From the NCBI RefSeq assembly GCF_000142905.1, contig NW_013657647.1, positions 1-64,000 on the forward strand: 64,000 nt of DNA, written 5' to 3'. Positions 30,011 through 42,000 of the stretch are shown here, in pieces (position 1 is the stretch's first letter; every line of letters starts with the position of its first letter). The translations under genes were made by a program, and so were the position numbers. This DNA is from Thecamonas trahens ATCC 50062. Taxonomy: Eukaryota; Apusozoa; Apusomonadida; Apusomonadidae. The notes under the pieces were generated by a model. That model was given only the letters and a program-made list of their open reading frames with translations, was not told the DNA's origin and searched no databases.

Positions 30011-30566
30011 CTACCGACTGGTCAAGACCAGTTGATGACCAAGTCCCTCTTCGGTCTTCCCGCACCCACCCACCCACCCACCTACCATGCCCTCATTCCA
30101 AGTCCAAGCCAACCCTCCTACATTGCTCCCTCCTGCCCTCCTCCCTTCCGCCACACCCACCCCTCTCCCGTATTGCCTCCCTCATGACTTACGCTCCGCC
30201 ATCGCGTGGCACCATAAGGCGCCCCGTGGCACTCATGGCACACCTTCAAGTTGTGTGTTGCGGATGCGCTGAACAAAGCGTCAAAAAAAGTAGCTGAGCG
30301 AGTCGTCGAAAAAAAACGCCGCACCCTGCCCTAATTGGCTACACAGTGTTTGTGTCGCCGCCGATGCCTATGGAGTCCGAGCCCAAAGACCAAGATTCGT
30401 ACTTCGAGCTCTCTCCCCTCTTCCCCTCCTCCTTCTCCCCGCCCGACAGCTGTCGATGCGACCTTGGCGCGCCAGTCAGCTGCCAATATGACACTAACGT
30501 GCCATTGCGGCGGTGTCAACGAGGTACACTCATCTCAACTAATCGTTGTCATCACAGCCGCATCTC
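30011..30566. other. divergent intergenic region
   Basis: It separates the PH/CNH gene from the deacetylase gene. It contains CCCA repeats at 30067-30085 and a forward open frame starting MPMESEPKDQDS at 30364, which may be leader sequence. No conserved coding segment seen. Confidence 0.45.
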
Positions 30567-31642
30567 ATGCGGCCGCGCCGTGGATCCGGGTCAAGAGGAC
30601 AGTCGCATCGCAGTCGCCTTGGCACGAGCTTGTCCCGACTATGGATGCTGTTGCTGCGGACGTCGACGCTGCGGAAGATGATGTATGTGCTGGCGGTGGC
30701 GGTTGCCATGGTCACGCTGTACTCGATCGCCACCAGTCCCATGGCGACTGGGCGCAACCGGCGCCAGGCACTGCTGCGGCAGGTCATGGTCAAGGCACGG
30801 GCGGCAGTGTTTGACGTCGCCCTCACCAAGGAGTGCGGCAAGGTAGACGAAAAGGTGGAGGAGCTGGTTGCTGGCCGCAGGCAAGAGCTGAAGAAGCTTG
30901 GTGGCAAGCACATGGTCGGTCTCTCCTTTGACGACTTTTGGCTGAGCGAGTGGCTCGACGACCTGCTGCCGGTCCTCGACTCGGCGGGCGCCAAAGCCAC
31001 GTTCTTTGTCCCCACCTCTCGGATTGCGGCAGCGTCCAAGATCGAGCTGGACATGCTGGACGCGCTCGTCGAGGCCGGCCACGAGATTGGCCACCACTCG
31101 CACACCCACGGCAATGCGGCAGAGTTTGTCAACGGCCCTGCCTACGCCTCGCTCCTCCGCGAGTACTTGCTCGGCGAAGTCGCCGACGGCTGTGATGCCT
31201 TTGCCGATGCAAGCTACGACCTTCGCTCAACTTTGCCTATCCGTATGGCGCGACCCACGAGATTCTCGACGCCTCGCTCCTGCCGAGCTTTGGCCTGCTC
31301 CGGACCACCGACGGCCCGCTCCTCGACGACATGCCGTCGGCCACAGACATTGACGCCGCCATTCCACTGAGGGATGCGGCTGGCGCAGTTGGTGCACTTG
31401 GCCTCGACGAACCCGTCTCGGAAGTGGTAGTCAACACGCTCTTTGCTGACCTGGCCGCTCTCGACGAGCCGCACGTTCTCCTCTTCTACGGCCACCGCAC
31501 CTCGCCGCAAGCCCGCCTCCATGTCGAGCTGAGCAAGCTCCACCGGATTATCGCCCACGGTCGTGCGCTCGGCCTCGAGTTTGTCACCTTTGCCGACATC
31601 TACCTTGCTCGCAGTCTCCGCACTCGCCCGACCGTCCAATAG
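30567..31642 (+). CDS. membrane-anchored polysaccharide deacetylase (NodB/CE4), apparent frame break
   Basis: Carbohydrate esterase family 4 enzymes remove acetyl groups from chitin-like or other N-acetylated glycans. The basic N-terminus (MRPRRGSGSRGQSHRSR) is followed by one membrane helix (MMYVLAVAVAMVTLYSI), indicating a type II membrane protein with a lumenal or outer enzyme domain. Motif 1 is LSFDDF (usually TFDDG), motif 2 is GHEIGHHSHTHG with the metal-binding H-x3-H, and motif 3 is FAYPYGA. Motif 3 and the rest lie in a different frame from the first two: a base is missing near 31224-31232. Repaired length is about 358 residues. The changed residue after FDD may alter catalysis. Confidence 0.8.
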
Positions 31643-31665
31643 CAAGTGCAGCGAGACGTCGCTGT

Positions 31666-33042
31666 TTACTCTACCGCCGGAGCTGGCGCTGTGGCTGTCG
31701 GCGCTGCGACCGTCGGTGCCGCCACCACCGGTGCTGCGGAGACCGGTGCTGCAGCCACAACATGTGTCTGTGGTGTTGGCTGCACCACGTCCATAGGCGC
31801 GGCCTCATTGGCGCTGGCGACAGCCTCGACCCCGGCGCCGGATGGGACAGTAGCGCCGGCGGCGACAGCCTCGGCCTTGGCCCTTGCAGCAGCGGCAGCG
31901 GCCTCGGCCGCCTTGGCCTTTGCAGCAGCGGCAACCTCGGCCGCCTTGGCTGCCTCGGCCTTGGCTTTGGCCTCGACTGCAGCCTGGTGGGCGGCTTGCC
32001 GGGTAGCTTCGATTGTCTGGCGGACAAACTCGCGATGCGAGCGGATTTTGACCAGCCGCGAGAACCGGCGGAGCGTGTCGACCTCGTTCGGCTTCCGCGC
32101 CCGGCGGAGGTGGTAGTTGACTGCGGCAACAAGCGCCTCGCGGTCGTCCTCGGCCTCGGCCGCGCTCCCGCGAGACGCCACGTCCATAGCCATGAGCTCA
32201 TCTAGCGATTTCGGCTCGACACACAGCCCAGCTTCGATCATTTGCTGGTGGGCGCGCTCGGCCTCGGCCACAACAGCCTCGTGAGTCCCAGTCCGAGCCC
32301 GCGGCCGGCCCTTTTCCATCAAATAACGATACGGTCCCAGGTGCTTGTCCACAAACTCCATCTCCTCCTCGACCGAGTACGACGATGGCAGTCCCGCGAG
32401 CTTGATATCATATCCTAGCTGCCGTGTACCTGCTCCAGCCTTGGCTTCCGCCTCTGCAACGGCCTTTGCACCGACCTCTACACCGACCTCGGCACCGACC
32501 TCTTCCCCCGCCTTTGTCGTCGCTGCTCCAGTTCCAGTTCCAGCTTCAGCTTCAGCTCCAGCTCTAGCTCTAGCACTAGCCCTGGACTCGGTAGCGGTTG
32601 CCGCTGGAGTCGTTGCTGCCATTGTCATTGGCTCACCATTCTTGGCGGCGCCTCCCTCGGCCCCAGCAGCCCCAACCTCGGCCCCAGTGGCCTCGGTCCC
32701 CGCCTTGGCCCTCGCCTCGGCCCCAGTGACCTCGGCCCCCGCCTCGGCCCCCGCCTCGGCCCCCGCCTCGGCCCCAGTCTCAGGCCCAATCTGACCTTGG
32801 CCCTCGTTGGGCTTGCCTTGCTCGACTCTAGCAACAGACTCGCTCTCCTCCGCTGCTTTCTCGCGCGGTGCAGGAGTGACGCCCGAGGCAACGCTGTGTG
32901 GAAGGAGAACAGCGCCGCGAGCGCGCTGGGCAAGACGAGCCACGTCGACCTGGTAGTACGCCTTGTACCGCTTGAGAGACTCTACCTCACACACGGCGAG
33001 GTCGACACGCCCTCCTCCACGCTTGCGCTTGAGTGTGTTCAT
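31666..33042 (-). CDS. SAP30-like Sin3-binding protein with large Ala/Glu insert
   Basis: 458 residues from an ATG at 33042. The N-terminus is basic (NTLKRKRGGGR) and leads into VDLAVCEVESLKRYKAYYQV, which resembles the first helix of the SAP30 Sin3-binding domain (animal SAP30 has a V-x-x-L-x-R-Y-K-R-x-Y pattern). The rest of that domain seems to lie at about residues 295-345: REALVAAVNYHLRRARKPNE followed by VDTLRRFSRLVKIRSHREF. In between are ~230 residues of Ala/Glu/Gly/Thr-rich repeats (GAEAGAEAGAEAGAE). The C-terminus is an Ala/Glu/Lys helix and an Ala/Pro/Val tail. The likely role is in a Sin3 histone deacetylase complex; this is family inference from two short segments. Confidence 0.55.
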   Translation of the reverse strand: MNTLKRKRGGGRVDLAVCEVESLKRYKAYYQVDVARLAQRARGAVLLPHSVASGVTPAPREKAAEESESVARVEQGKPNEGQGQIGPETGAEAGAEAGAEAGAEVTGAEARAKAGTEATGAEVGAAGAEGGAAKNGEPMTMAATTPAATATESRASARARAGAEAEAGTGTGAATTKAGEEVGAEVGVEVGAKAVAEAEAKAGAGTRQLGYDIKLAGLPSSYSVEEEMEFVDKHLGPYRYLMEKGRPRARTGTHEAVVAEAERAHQQMIEAGLCVEPKSLDELMAMDVASRGSAAEAEDDREALVAAVNYHLRRARKPNEVDTLRRFSRLVKIRSHREFVRQTIEATRQAAHQAAVEAKAKAEAAKAAEVAAAAKAKAAEAAAAAARAKAEAVAAGATVPSGAGVEAVASANEAAPMDVVQPTPQTHVVAAAPVSAAPVVAAPTVAAPTATAPAPAVE

Positions 33043-33263
33043 GCTGCAACACAAGTATGTGAGTGGGGTCTGTCGTTTCTAGCCCACGAGAGCACCTCCT
33101 CTTCTGTTGCTCGTGGGTGTGGGTGTGGGTGTGTGTGTGGGGGGGGGGGTGGGTTTGGCCGACTTGAACGAATCGGTCACCCGCTACAACCATTGTTTCA
33201 TCATTGCCATTATCGTTTCTCACCAGACAGCAGAGGCCAGCACAACAAAGCACAAAGACACAG
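33043..33263. other. 5' region of the SAP30-like gene with GT repeat
   Basis: It includes a GTGTGGGT repeat and a G run (33113-33150; C-rich on the sense strand of the reverse gene) and an acceptor-like TTGCAG directly before the ATG, so a leader intron is possible. Confidence 0.5.
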
Positions 33264-33736
33264 NNNNNNNNNNNNNNNNNNNNNNNNNNNNNNNNNNNNN
33301 NNNNNNNNNNNNNNNNNNNNNNNNNNNNNNNNNNNNNNNNNNNNNNNNNNNNNNNNNNNNNNNNNNNNNNNNNNNNNNNNNNNNNNNNNNNNNNNNNNNN
33401 NNNNNNNNNNNNNNNNNNNNNNNNNNNNNNNNNNNNNNNNNNNNNNNNNNNNNNNNNNNNNNNNNNNNNNNNNNNNNNNNNNNNNNNNNNNNNNNNNNNN
33501 NNNNNNNNNNNNNNNNNNNNNNNNNNNNNNNNNNNNNNNNNNNNNNNNNNNNNNNNNNNNNNNNNNNNNNNNNNNNNNNNNNNNNNNNNNNNNNNNNNNN
33601 NNNNNNNNNNNNNNNNNNNNNNNNNNNNNNNNNNNNNNNNNNNNNNNNNNNNNNNNNNNNNNNNNNNNNNNNNNNNNNNNNNNNNNNNNNNNNNNNNNNN
33701 NNNNNNNNNNNNNNNNNNNNNNNNNNNNNNNNNNNN
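33264..33736. other. assembly gap (Ns)
   Basis: 473 undefined bases flanked by C-rich and GT-rich repeats. Its content is unknown. Confidence 0.99.
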
Positions 33737-33825
33737 TCCCCCCCCCCAGTCCTCCCCCCTTCCCCGACGGTGACAAGGGGGACAACACCACTCTCAGCTC
33801 AGCAGCCCTCGTTTAGCAACATAGG

Positions 33826-36628
33826 ATGCGTGACCGAGTGGGGGGCTGGACTCGTACTCGGTGGCTGTCTCTCGTATATACGCTTGCTGTGGTCATGACC
33901 CTGGCTGCGGTCATGTGCGGGGTGCCGACCTCGGCAAGCACACCATCTTCACAGGCCTCACCAGCCTCACACACACACTCACACACACACGTACACACCA
34001 GAAGTGATCCACAAGTACGTGCTTCACACCCTCGTCGACACTGTATCCCCCTCTACCTCCCCCTCCTCCCTCCCCCCCCCCCCCCCCTTCCCCCCCCCCT
34101 CCCTCCTCCCGTCGCTCGCCCGCCTCGCTCCCCCACGCAGCAGGAGCTCTCAAAATCCACATCACTCACCTCTCCTCACCCCCACCCGCCTGCATCCGTT
34201 CTTCTTTGCAGAGAGAGGCTCTCATCGCGCTGTATGATGCAACCGGAGGGCACTCATGGAAGGTCAAGACCGGATGGGAGCTGCTGCACTTTTCAGACTA
34301 CTGCGGGTCCGATACACACTCGGCTTGGTTTGGGGTCTACTGCTCGTCAGGCGAGGTCGTTCTCGTCACGCTCCCGGAGAACAACCTCGTTGGCAGCATT
34401 CCTGACGAACTCTCACAGCTGACGGCACTTGTCAGTCTCGATCTCCGCGGCAACAAGCTGAGCGGGGCGCTGCCGTCGTCGCTCTTTACCCTCTCGCAGC
34501 TCAGTACGCTCCTGCTCAACACCAACAGCCTCGACGGTACGTTGCCGTCCAACTTTGCTGGCGTCGCGAGTCTGGTCTCGGTCGACGTCTCGTTCAACAG
34601 TTTTGTCGGCGCGCTCCCGCCGATCTCCTGTCCCAAGCTCTGCTCGCTCAAGCAGCTGATAGTGTCCAACAACAAGCTCTCCGGCCCCATTCCGGACACG
34701 TTTACCGCACTCCCCTTTCTTGAGCTTGTCGACCTCTCGCACAACAAGTTCACCGGGCCGATTCCGGCCACCCTCCCGCACATTTCCGACCTCGGCACCG
34801 TCAAGCTCGACAACAACTCGCTCACCGGCACACTTCCGGCCGCCTTTGCTGGCGCCTCGCTCCTGGCCACCCTCTCTGTCGCCGACAACAAGCTCTTTGG
34901 CCAGCTGCCGGACCTCTCTGCGCTCGCTGATCTGACGCTCTTTGACGGCTCGGCCAACGCGTTCAACGGATCCGTCCCGAGCTGGGCTGGGTGCTCGCAC
35001 GACATGGTGTGTCACCTCGAGGGCAACCCGCGGCTAACTTGTCAGACTGCGTGCGAGGGCAACCACTGCCACGTCGACTCGTGCACCTCTTGCGTCCTTA
35101 CATACTGCTCGTCATCGAACGAGTGCCTCGATGCAGGCGGTGGCTGCCCGGTCTGTGACCTCGACTCGCACCGGTGCGTCCCGGTCGCCGCCGACCCGCC
35201 GCCGCCGCCGCCGGTGGCGCCCGGCCCCACCCCGCCACCGCCGATTGTGCCCATCACCTCGGCCACGTTCACCTCGTTCTCGTCCACAAGCGCGACCGCG
35301 ACCGGCTCGAGCAACGCGACGTCGCACAGCCCGCCGCCACCGGCCTACGGTGCCATCATTGGCGTCGTCGTCGCCGTCGTCTGCTGTGTCGGCGTTGTCG
35401 TCGCCGTCGCCATTGTCCGCGTCCGCCGCTCCTCCGCCGTCACCCCCGAGACCGTCGGCCTCCTCGCCGCCGCCCGTCATGGCCGCCGCCAGGGCATGCA
35501 CTCGGTCAACGAGTCGGGCTCGGGCTTCTATTACGTAGTCGACGGTGCGGCCGAGGAGTCGACCTCGGACGGCCGCATCTCAGGCGGCTCCGATGGCTCG
35601 TTCCGCACCGCAAAGGACCGCACCAAAGAGCTCTCGGTCCGCTTCGACACAGCCTCGTCGGGCAAGCGCGGCGAGGTCTTCACCTTTGTTATTGACACCC
35701 GGCTCGAGGTCATCAAGTGGTCCGAGCTCGAGATCACTGGCGAGATTGGGCGCGGCGGCTACGGCACCGTCCTCCGCGCTCGCCGTGGCCACACCGAAGT
35801 CGCCGTCAAGGTCCTTCGCGACATCGTCCACCCAGAGCAGGTCCAGGCATTTGTCGAGGAGGCCTCCATCCTCTCCGACCTCAAGCACCCCAATTGCGTC
35901 CTCCTCATGGGCGTCTGCGTCGAGCCGCACCACATGTCCATCGTCACCGAGTACATGCGTGGCGGCGACCTGCACTCGGTCATCTACCCGCATGACGACT
36001 CGCTCCACGGCTCGCCATCGGCCTCAAACCTCACCCGTCGCCGCCGCTTCCAGATCCTGTACGAGGTCGCGCTCGGCCTCGAGTACCTGCACGCGCGCGG
36101 CATCGCCCACCGTGACATCAAGCCGCGCAATGTCCTCCTCGACGACCGCGCCCCGGCTACCGCAAAGCTCGCAGACTTTGGTCTTGCTGGCCTCAAGAAG
36201 ATGGACATCGGCGGCGGCGGCACAGAACTGTACTCGGCCCCCGAGGTCCTCGACGGCCTCACCGCAGACAAGCGCTCAGACATGTACTCGTTCGGCATCG
36301 TCATGTTCGAGGTCCTCTACTCGCGCAAGCCCACAGGCTCGTCGCGGAGCAGCGCCCTCGACGGCAACTCGGTCAGCATTCCTGAGGACTGTCCTCTCGA
36401 GCTCACCGCTCTTCTCCGAGCTTGCCTCTCGCCCAACCCAAAAACCGCCCGCCCATCTCGCGCATCACTGGCGTCCTCGAAGAGCTTGCCGCTCAGAACT
36501 TCTTCTCTGTCCATGCCGCCTCCTCCTCTTCGCTGCCGGCCCCGCACTTTGACGCCCTCCCTACAGACTCACCCTCCCGCCACCGCATCGTCCGTCCCCC
36601 GCCGCCGCCGCCCGACCTCGGCCACTAA
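33826..36628 (+). CDS. LRR receptor kinase (LRR-TM-TKL), apparent frame break near the end
   Basis: Exon 1 (33826-34014) encodes a signal peptide (core VYTLAVVMTLAAVMC). The intron 34015-34211 is GTACGT...TTGCAG, and exon 2 opens with REALIALYDATGGHSWKVKT, the cap typical of plant-type LRR ectodomains. About seven 24-residue LRRs follow (NNLVGSIPDELSQLTALVSL pattern), then a Cys-rich stretch, a Pro-rich linker, one membrane helix (GAIIGVVVAVVCCVGVVVAV) and a TKL kinase with GRGGYGTV, VAVKVL, HRDIKPRN, DFGLAG and SAPE. The last segment changes frame at five A (36440-36444): NRPPISRITGVLEELAAQNF then completes the kinase, total about 868 residues. It is probably a membrane receptor kinase, and all catalytic residues are present. 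Confidence 0.88.
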
Positions 36629-36881
36629 CCGCCATCGTCGCCACCGCCACCGCTGCCGCCATCGCCAACGTCATCATGCCTACTCCCCTCCTTGTCACTC
36701 CTTACACTGAACATGAACGCGTCCACGCCTTTATCCCCTTCCCCTCTCCCTCCCACTCCCCGCCGTTCACCTCGGAACATTGCGCGGACAGCTTCCTCTG
36801 CCCAAATCGCCGCCACCCGCGCCTGCCACTCCTCCCCACCCCACCCCACCCCACCCCACACACCCATCCACCCACCCAGCC

Positions 36882-38689
36882 ATGGCCACAAAACCCGTTC
36901 TATCTTCCCCACCCGCACCGAGGACAGCCTCGCCCCGGGTCGCCTCGCCGCGACTTGGCCTGAGTCGCGACCAAGTCGACTCGCCGCGCCTGGCCACGTC
37001 CGACATCGAGGCGCGTCTCCCCCTCTCATACGTGCCTCTGACGCAGCTGACGCGACTTGGCGACACCCTAATCTATGGAGCTGCATTTGTTGGCCTGGGC
37101 ATGATGGTAGGCACTCTTGGCCCATCGCTGTACCTGCTTTCGGCTGCTTGGGGTGATGCCTCATCGCCATCAGCCCTCGGCATGCTCTTTCTCGCCCGCA
37201 TGGTGGGGACCGTCATGGGAACTGTTCTCGGTGTCCGAGTCCTCGTCATCCTCTCCAACCAAGCCAATAAGGCCCTCACCCTGGCCACATCCGTCATCGC
37301 CCTCGCCCTGCTCCTCATTCCGTATTGGAACGCAGAAGGCCTCGTCCACGCCCTCTTTGTCCTCCGCGGCGCAGGCGTCGGCCTTGTCGACACCGTGGGC
37401 ACAGGCCTCGTCATGTATCTGTGGGAGAAGGCGTCATCAAGAGCCCTCCACACCATGTCGTTGGCTTTTGGCCTCGGCGCTGTCGTCTCGCCGCTGGTCA
37501 TTGCCGCCACCTGGTCTGCTGACGCGCCTGACACGCCGTACTGGATCATGGCGGTCATGATTCTCCCGCTCGCTGTTGTCGCCCTCCTCCTCCGCTCGCC
37601 GCCGCAGTTTGCCACGCCGTCGGGCGCGTTTGCGCTCGGCTCGCGTCTCCCGCGCCACTACCTCCGCCTCACCGCGCTGGGCGAGTGGCTGGCCGACCCA
37701 TCGCAGCCGTCGCTCGCTCACTACGCCGCCTCGCGCAACGTCCGCGTCGGCGCCCTCCTCTGCACCCTCTACGCCATGGTCGTTGGTGCTGAGCTCGCTT
37801 TTGGCTCGTGGCTCCCGACCTTTGCCATGCGCGCCGGCATCGGCTCGTTCTCGTCGGCGGTCCACCTCTCGGCCGCCTTCTGGGCACGCTCACGCTCGGG
37901 CGGATGGTTGTCCATCCTCTGGTCGCCCACATCAAGCCTTTCTATGGGCTCATGGGCTACGCCGCCGGTGCCACCTTTGCCGTCTTCCTCCTCATCGCCT
38001 GCAAGCCGTCCGAGTCGGCACCGCTCTCGGCGTCGACCCTCTGGGCCGGCGTCGTCATCCTCGGCCTTGCTATGTCGGGTCTCTCACCGACCCTCCTCTC
38101 ACTCTTCCACCTCTTTGACGTCGCCGTCACCCGCTCCACGGTCAACGCACTCGTCATCACTGCCTGGATTGGCGAGCTTGTCGTGCCCTACATCCTCGGC
38201 CACGTCCACGATGCCTTTGAGGCTGGTCTGCACTCGGCCATGCTCATTCTCTTCCTCGCCATCCTTATCCTCGTTGTCGTCCTCTTCCGCTCCTTTGACG
38301 TCATCACCCCGTCCTACGGCTGGGGTGCCGTCAACCGCCGCTCATACACCGCCCGCCCAGACATTGGCGTTGGCGTCACCCTCGACCTCATCTCACCCTC
38401 GCCCACCGACGCCCCGCTCATGCTCCCCTCGGACGACGAGTCAACCTCCGAGTCGGTCATAGACTCGCCGCCGCGCCGCACCACCAACCTTCTCGCGCCC
38501 GTCGACGAGCCTGCCACGTCCGCCGGATCCTCCTCCCCCTCTCTCCCCTCACGCGTCTCCACCGCCGACGCCTTGGCCACCATCCCCGCTACGGTCGCCG
38601 AGCCTCCCTTGACCACGGATGTCTCGGACGACGGAGTCGGCGCTGTTGCCGCTCTCGTCTCCATCCGCAAGGAACTCTCCGATCTCTAG
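36882..38689 (+). CDS. MFS transporter, MFSD4/NaGLT1-like, apparent frame break
   Basis: A twelve-helix major facilitator, about 602 residues with the frame repaired. After a Ser/Pro-rich cytosolic leader the helices run from TLIYGAAFVGLGMMVGTLGP onward. The order GTLGPSLYLLS, LFLARMVGTVMGTVLG, RGAGVGLVDTVGTGLV and LAFGLGAVVSPLV resembles animal MFSD4/sodium-dependent glucose transporter 1. Frame changes near 37878-37884; LGTLTLGRMVVHPLVAHIKP then continues the seventh-to-eighth helix motif. The C-terminus is a ~110-residue Ser/Thr/Asp-rich cytosolic tail. The likely substrate is a sugar, by family only. Confidence 0.82.
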
Positions 38690-39029
38690 CCCGTCATGTT
38701 CTTATACATACCCCTACCCCCCCCCCCTTGATCCCGCTCGCGCAACGCACAACAGCCCATGGCGGACTCAGCCTCCCTTAACAAGCACCATAGCCATCGA
38801 TAGAGTAGTTCTTGCTCAACACCCTCCCCCCCCCCCCTCCCCCCAGCCGCTGGCTCGACTCTCCTATCCTGCGCCAACCGTGGGTTTTTCGCCCCCTCAT
38901 TTTCGTCCATCAAAATGACAGGCAAATATTGATGGTACAATGACACGAGTACGACTACAATTGAAGACAACGGCATTCGTCTCCGCCCGCGCGCGCCCCC
39001 GCCATCACACACACCGGACAGCCGACGGC
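38690..39029. other. intergenic with C runs
   Basis: It contains C runs at about 38719-38728 and 38826-38838, both C on the sense strand of the following gene. No gene seen. Confidence 0.55.
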
Positions 39030-42000
39030 ATGAGCGAGGAGGGACAGCCACCCACGGAACACGAGGTGACCGGGGAGAGTGGGAAGCAAGAGATGGAGGA
39101 AGGCATGGGTGACAACAATGTCCAAGTGCCTCTCTCTTCCTCTGACTCTCCCTCTGCTCTCCCTGCTACCAAGGTGACTCCCGAGGGTGACGACGACAAA
39201 GTCGACGACGCCACCGCTACGCCCCCCACCACCACCACCACCACCACCACCACCACCACCGCCACCGCCACCACCACCACCACCAACGACGACGACGATG
39301 AGGAAGGACGGAATGTGGAGAGTACCGGTGATGAGAAGCAGGACTCTGAACCGTCTGGTTCCTCTTCCTCGTCGTCTTCCAACTCTGACGATGGTGACGG
39401 TGGCAACCACGATGATGATGATAACCATGATGACGACAATGCCGGCATCGGTCCTACCTCTGAGAGCCTAGACTCTGAACCAGAGTTTATCCCTGTCGCC
39501 ACTCCTTCACCACGCTCTGCTCTGGATATCCTCTCCTCTTCTTCCTTCTCCCTCGACGATGTAAGGCCCTTCCTCTTTCCCTTCCCCCCCCCTCCCCTTC
39601 CACCCCCTCCCACCCCTTCCACACCCCGCCCCCCTCTACCCCACCCCCCACCCCCCCACCCTTCCACCCTCCACCCTTCCCCCCTCCTACCCCCCCCCCC
39701 CTCCCACCCCCCTTCCCTCCTTCGTCCCTCCCCCTCCCCCATCCCCCTCCCCCATCCCCCTCCCCTTCTCCTCTGGCACCTGACCATTGGATGCACACAT
39801 TTTTTGTCGGCTCACCACCATTACTATATACTCTGAGTTTCCCCCTCCTACCCCCCCCTCCCCACCCCCCTTCCCTCCTTCGTCCCTCCCCCCTCCCCCA
39901 CTCCCCCTCCCCCACTCCCCCTCCCCTTCTCCTCTGGCACCTGACCATTGGATGCACACATTTTTTGTCGGCTCACCACCACCTCCCTCACTCACTCTCC
40001 TCCCTCTCTGGCTCGCACTACAGCTGCTGGAAGCACCTGATGTCCTCTCGCTTTGTGCGGATAAGCATCCGATGATGGTGGCTGCTCTCTCTCGTGTGGA
40101 CAACATCAAGGCTTTGCTGGCGGCCGCCCTCTCGCCCGGTGATGATGATGGCTCGCAGAAGCGTGCGGGTGCTGCTTGTGAGATCATCACCTTGGATGTG
40201 GTCACCGTTGGCTTGACAAAGACGGATGGTGTTCTCTGTGGCCTCTTTGCCCCCTTCTTCAAGGATGGCCTCGTCGTCGGTGGCGTGCTCGCTGATGACC
40301 CGGAGCCAGACGCAGCAGGTGCTGCCGGGGCGTCGGGGACTGCAGAAGCCGCAGGCTCAGATGGTCAGGGTGACGACGATGACGATCGCCCAGACTCGCC
40401 GTCGTCGATGGTGTGCATCTCCGATTCGGAGCTGGAGGTCAGCACGGCCGCGCTGCCGACCCAGTCGTGGCCGGTCCCGTGCCCCGAGCCCGACGAGGCC
40501 GTGACTGACTACGTGCGGCCGGCGAGTCTGACGCTCATTTTTTTCGCTCGCATTATCACCTTCCTCACCGAGCGGCGGCACACGACCGCGGACCTGTACG
40601 AGGTCATGCGGCGTATGCCAGACCTTCTCCCGCGGATGATGCACTCGATCGAGGACCGGTCGATTGTGGAGGCGCTCCGTGCCATCACCACTGTCCAGCC
40701 CGACCGCACGCCGGCGTGGCTCCAGTCAGTCCGCGAGATCCTGCCGCAGCAGGGCGACCTTCGCCAGTGGCTCCTCGCCAACGGCTTTGTCGAGCGCCTG
40801 CTGCACTTTCTCTCGCCGGCCCGCCCACGCGCCGCCCAGGAGCACGCCTCCATCCTGCTCCGCGTTGCCCTCCAGGGCTCGTCCAACGACTTTGGCACCT
40901 CGATTATCAACACCGACGAGCGCTCCCTCTTTGCCGACACCATCCTCTCGGCGCCTGTTGCCGCCGTCCTCGGCTCGTACTTTGAGACCGTGTGCGCCAA
41001 GGGCCGGACCGACGAGTCGGCTTACGTCGTCGACCTCATCAACGCCATCCTCAAGAAGCTCGACGCGGACATTACCGAAAAGGCCGACCTCGGCCTCGAC
41101 TACCTGGCCCAGGCCCAGGTCCTGTCAGCAGACGGCCTCGACTCGCCGGCGGCCACAGCGGCGCCGCTCGACGATGCCTCGGAGGACTCTGCTTCCGAGC
41201 TCTCCGAGCCTGCGCTGAGCGAGGTCTCGGACGGAGACAAGCTCGAGCTGCAGGCCGCCGCTGACGGTGGCGCCGTGCTCATCGCCTCGCCAGCCGTTGC
41301 CGCCTTTTCCGCGCCTGGCGACGCCATCGTCGATGCTGCCCCTGCGCCGCCGTCGGCGGCATCAGCCGCGGCGAACGAGGATGCTGCCGCCGCCCGCAAG
41401 GCAGCCCGCCGCGCCAACCGCCTTTCCATCGACATGACCGCGCTTGCGACCGGCGCGGCGGCCAGCGCCGCCGGTGCCTCTGGCGCGGTGGCGGCCACGA
41501 GTGCCACCGTCTCCCTCGACCACCTCGGCGCGCCGCCCCCGCTCCTGGTCGAGCTCCAGCCGCAGCTCGCGGCCTGCCTCCGTGTTGTCGAAGAAGTCGC
41601 CGCCGCAGTTGCTGCTGCCGACGCTTCGGACGAGCCGATCCGTCTCGGCCACGCCCGACTCCGCATGCTCGAGCTGCTCTTGCAAGTCCTCGGGTCTCCA
41701 ACCTTTCTTCGGCAGCGCCGGCCCTCGACGCCACCGCCTTTGTCCTCGCGCTCCGGCTCATGCGGGCCTTCCCGTGGAACAACGCGGCGCACCATGTGCT
41801 CGCCGACTTTGTTATTGCTGGCATTGAGACGCCGCACCCGTCGATTGCCGCAGCAGCGGCTTCGGACCCGGTCCGGTGCGCGCTTCTGGATCTTGTCGAC
41901 GCCAACGCCGCCGCCGAGGACTCGGCTGTTCACCGGTTCCCGCTCCGCCTCGGCTACATGGGCCACGTCAACCTCATGTGCTCTGCCCTCGTCTCGGCTC

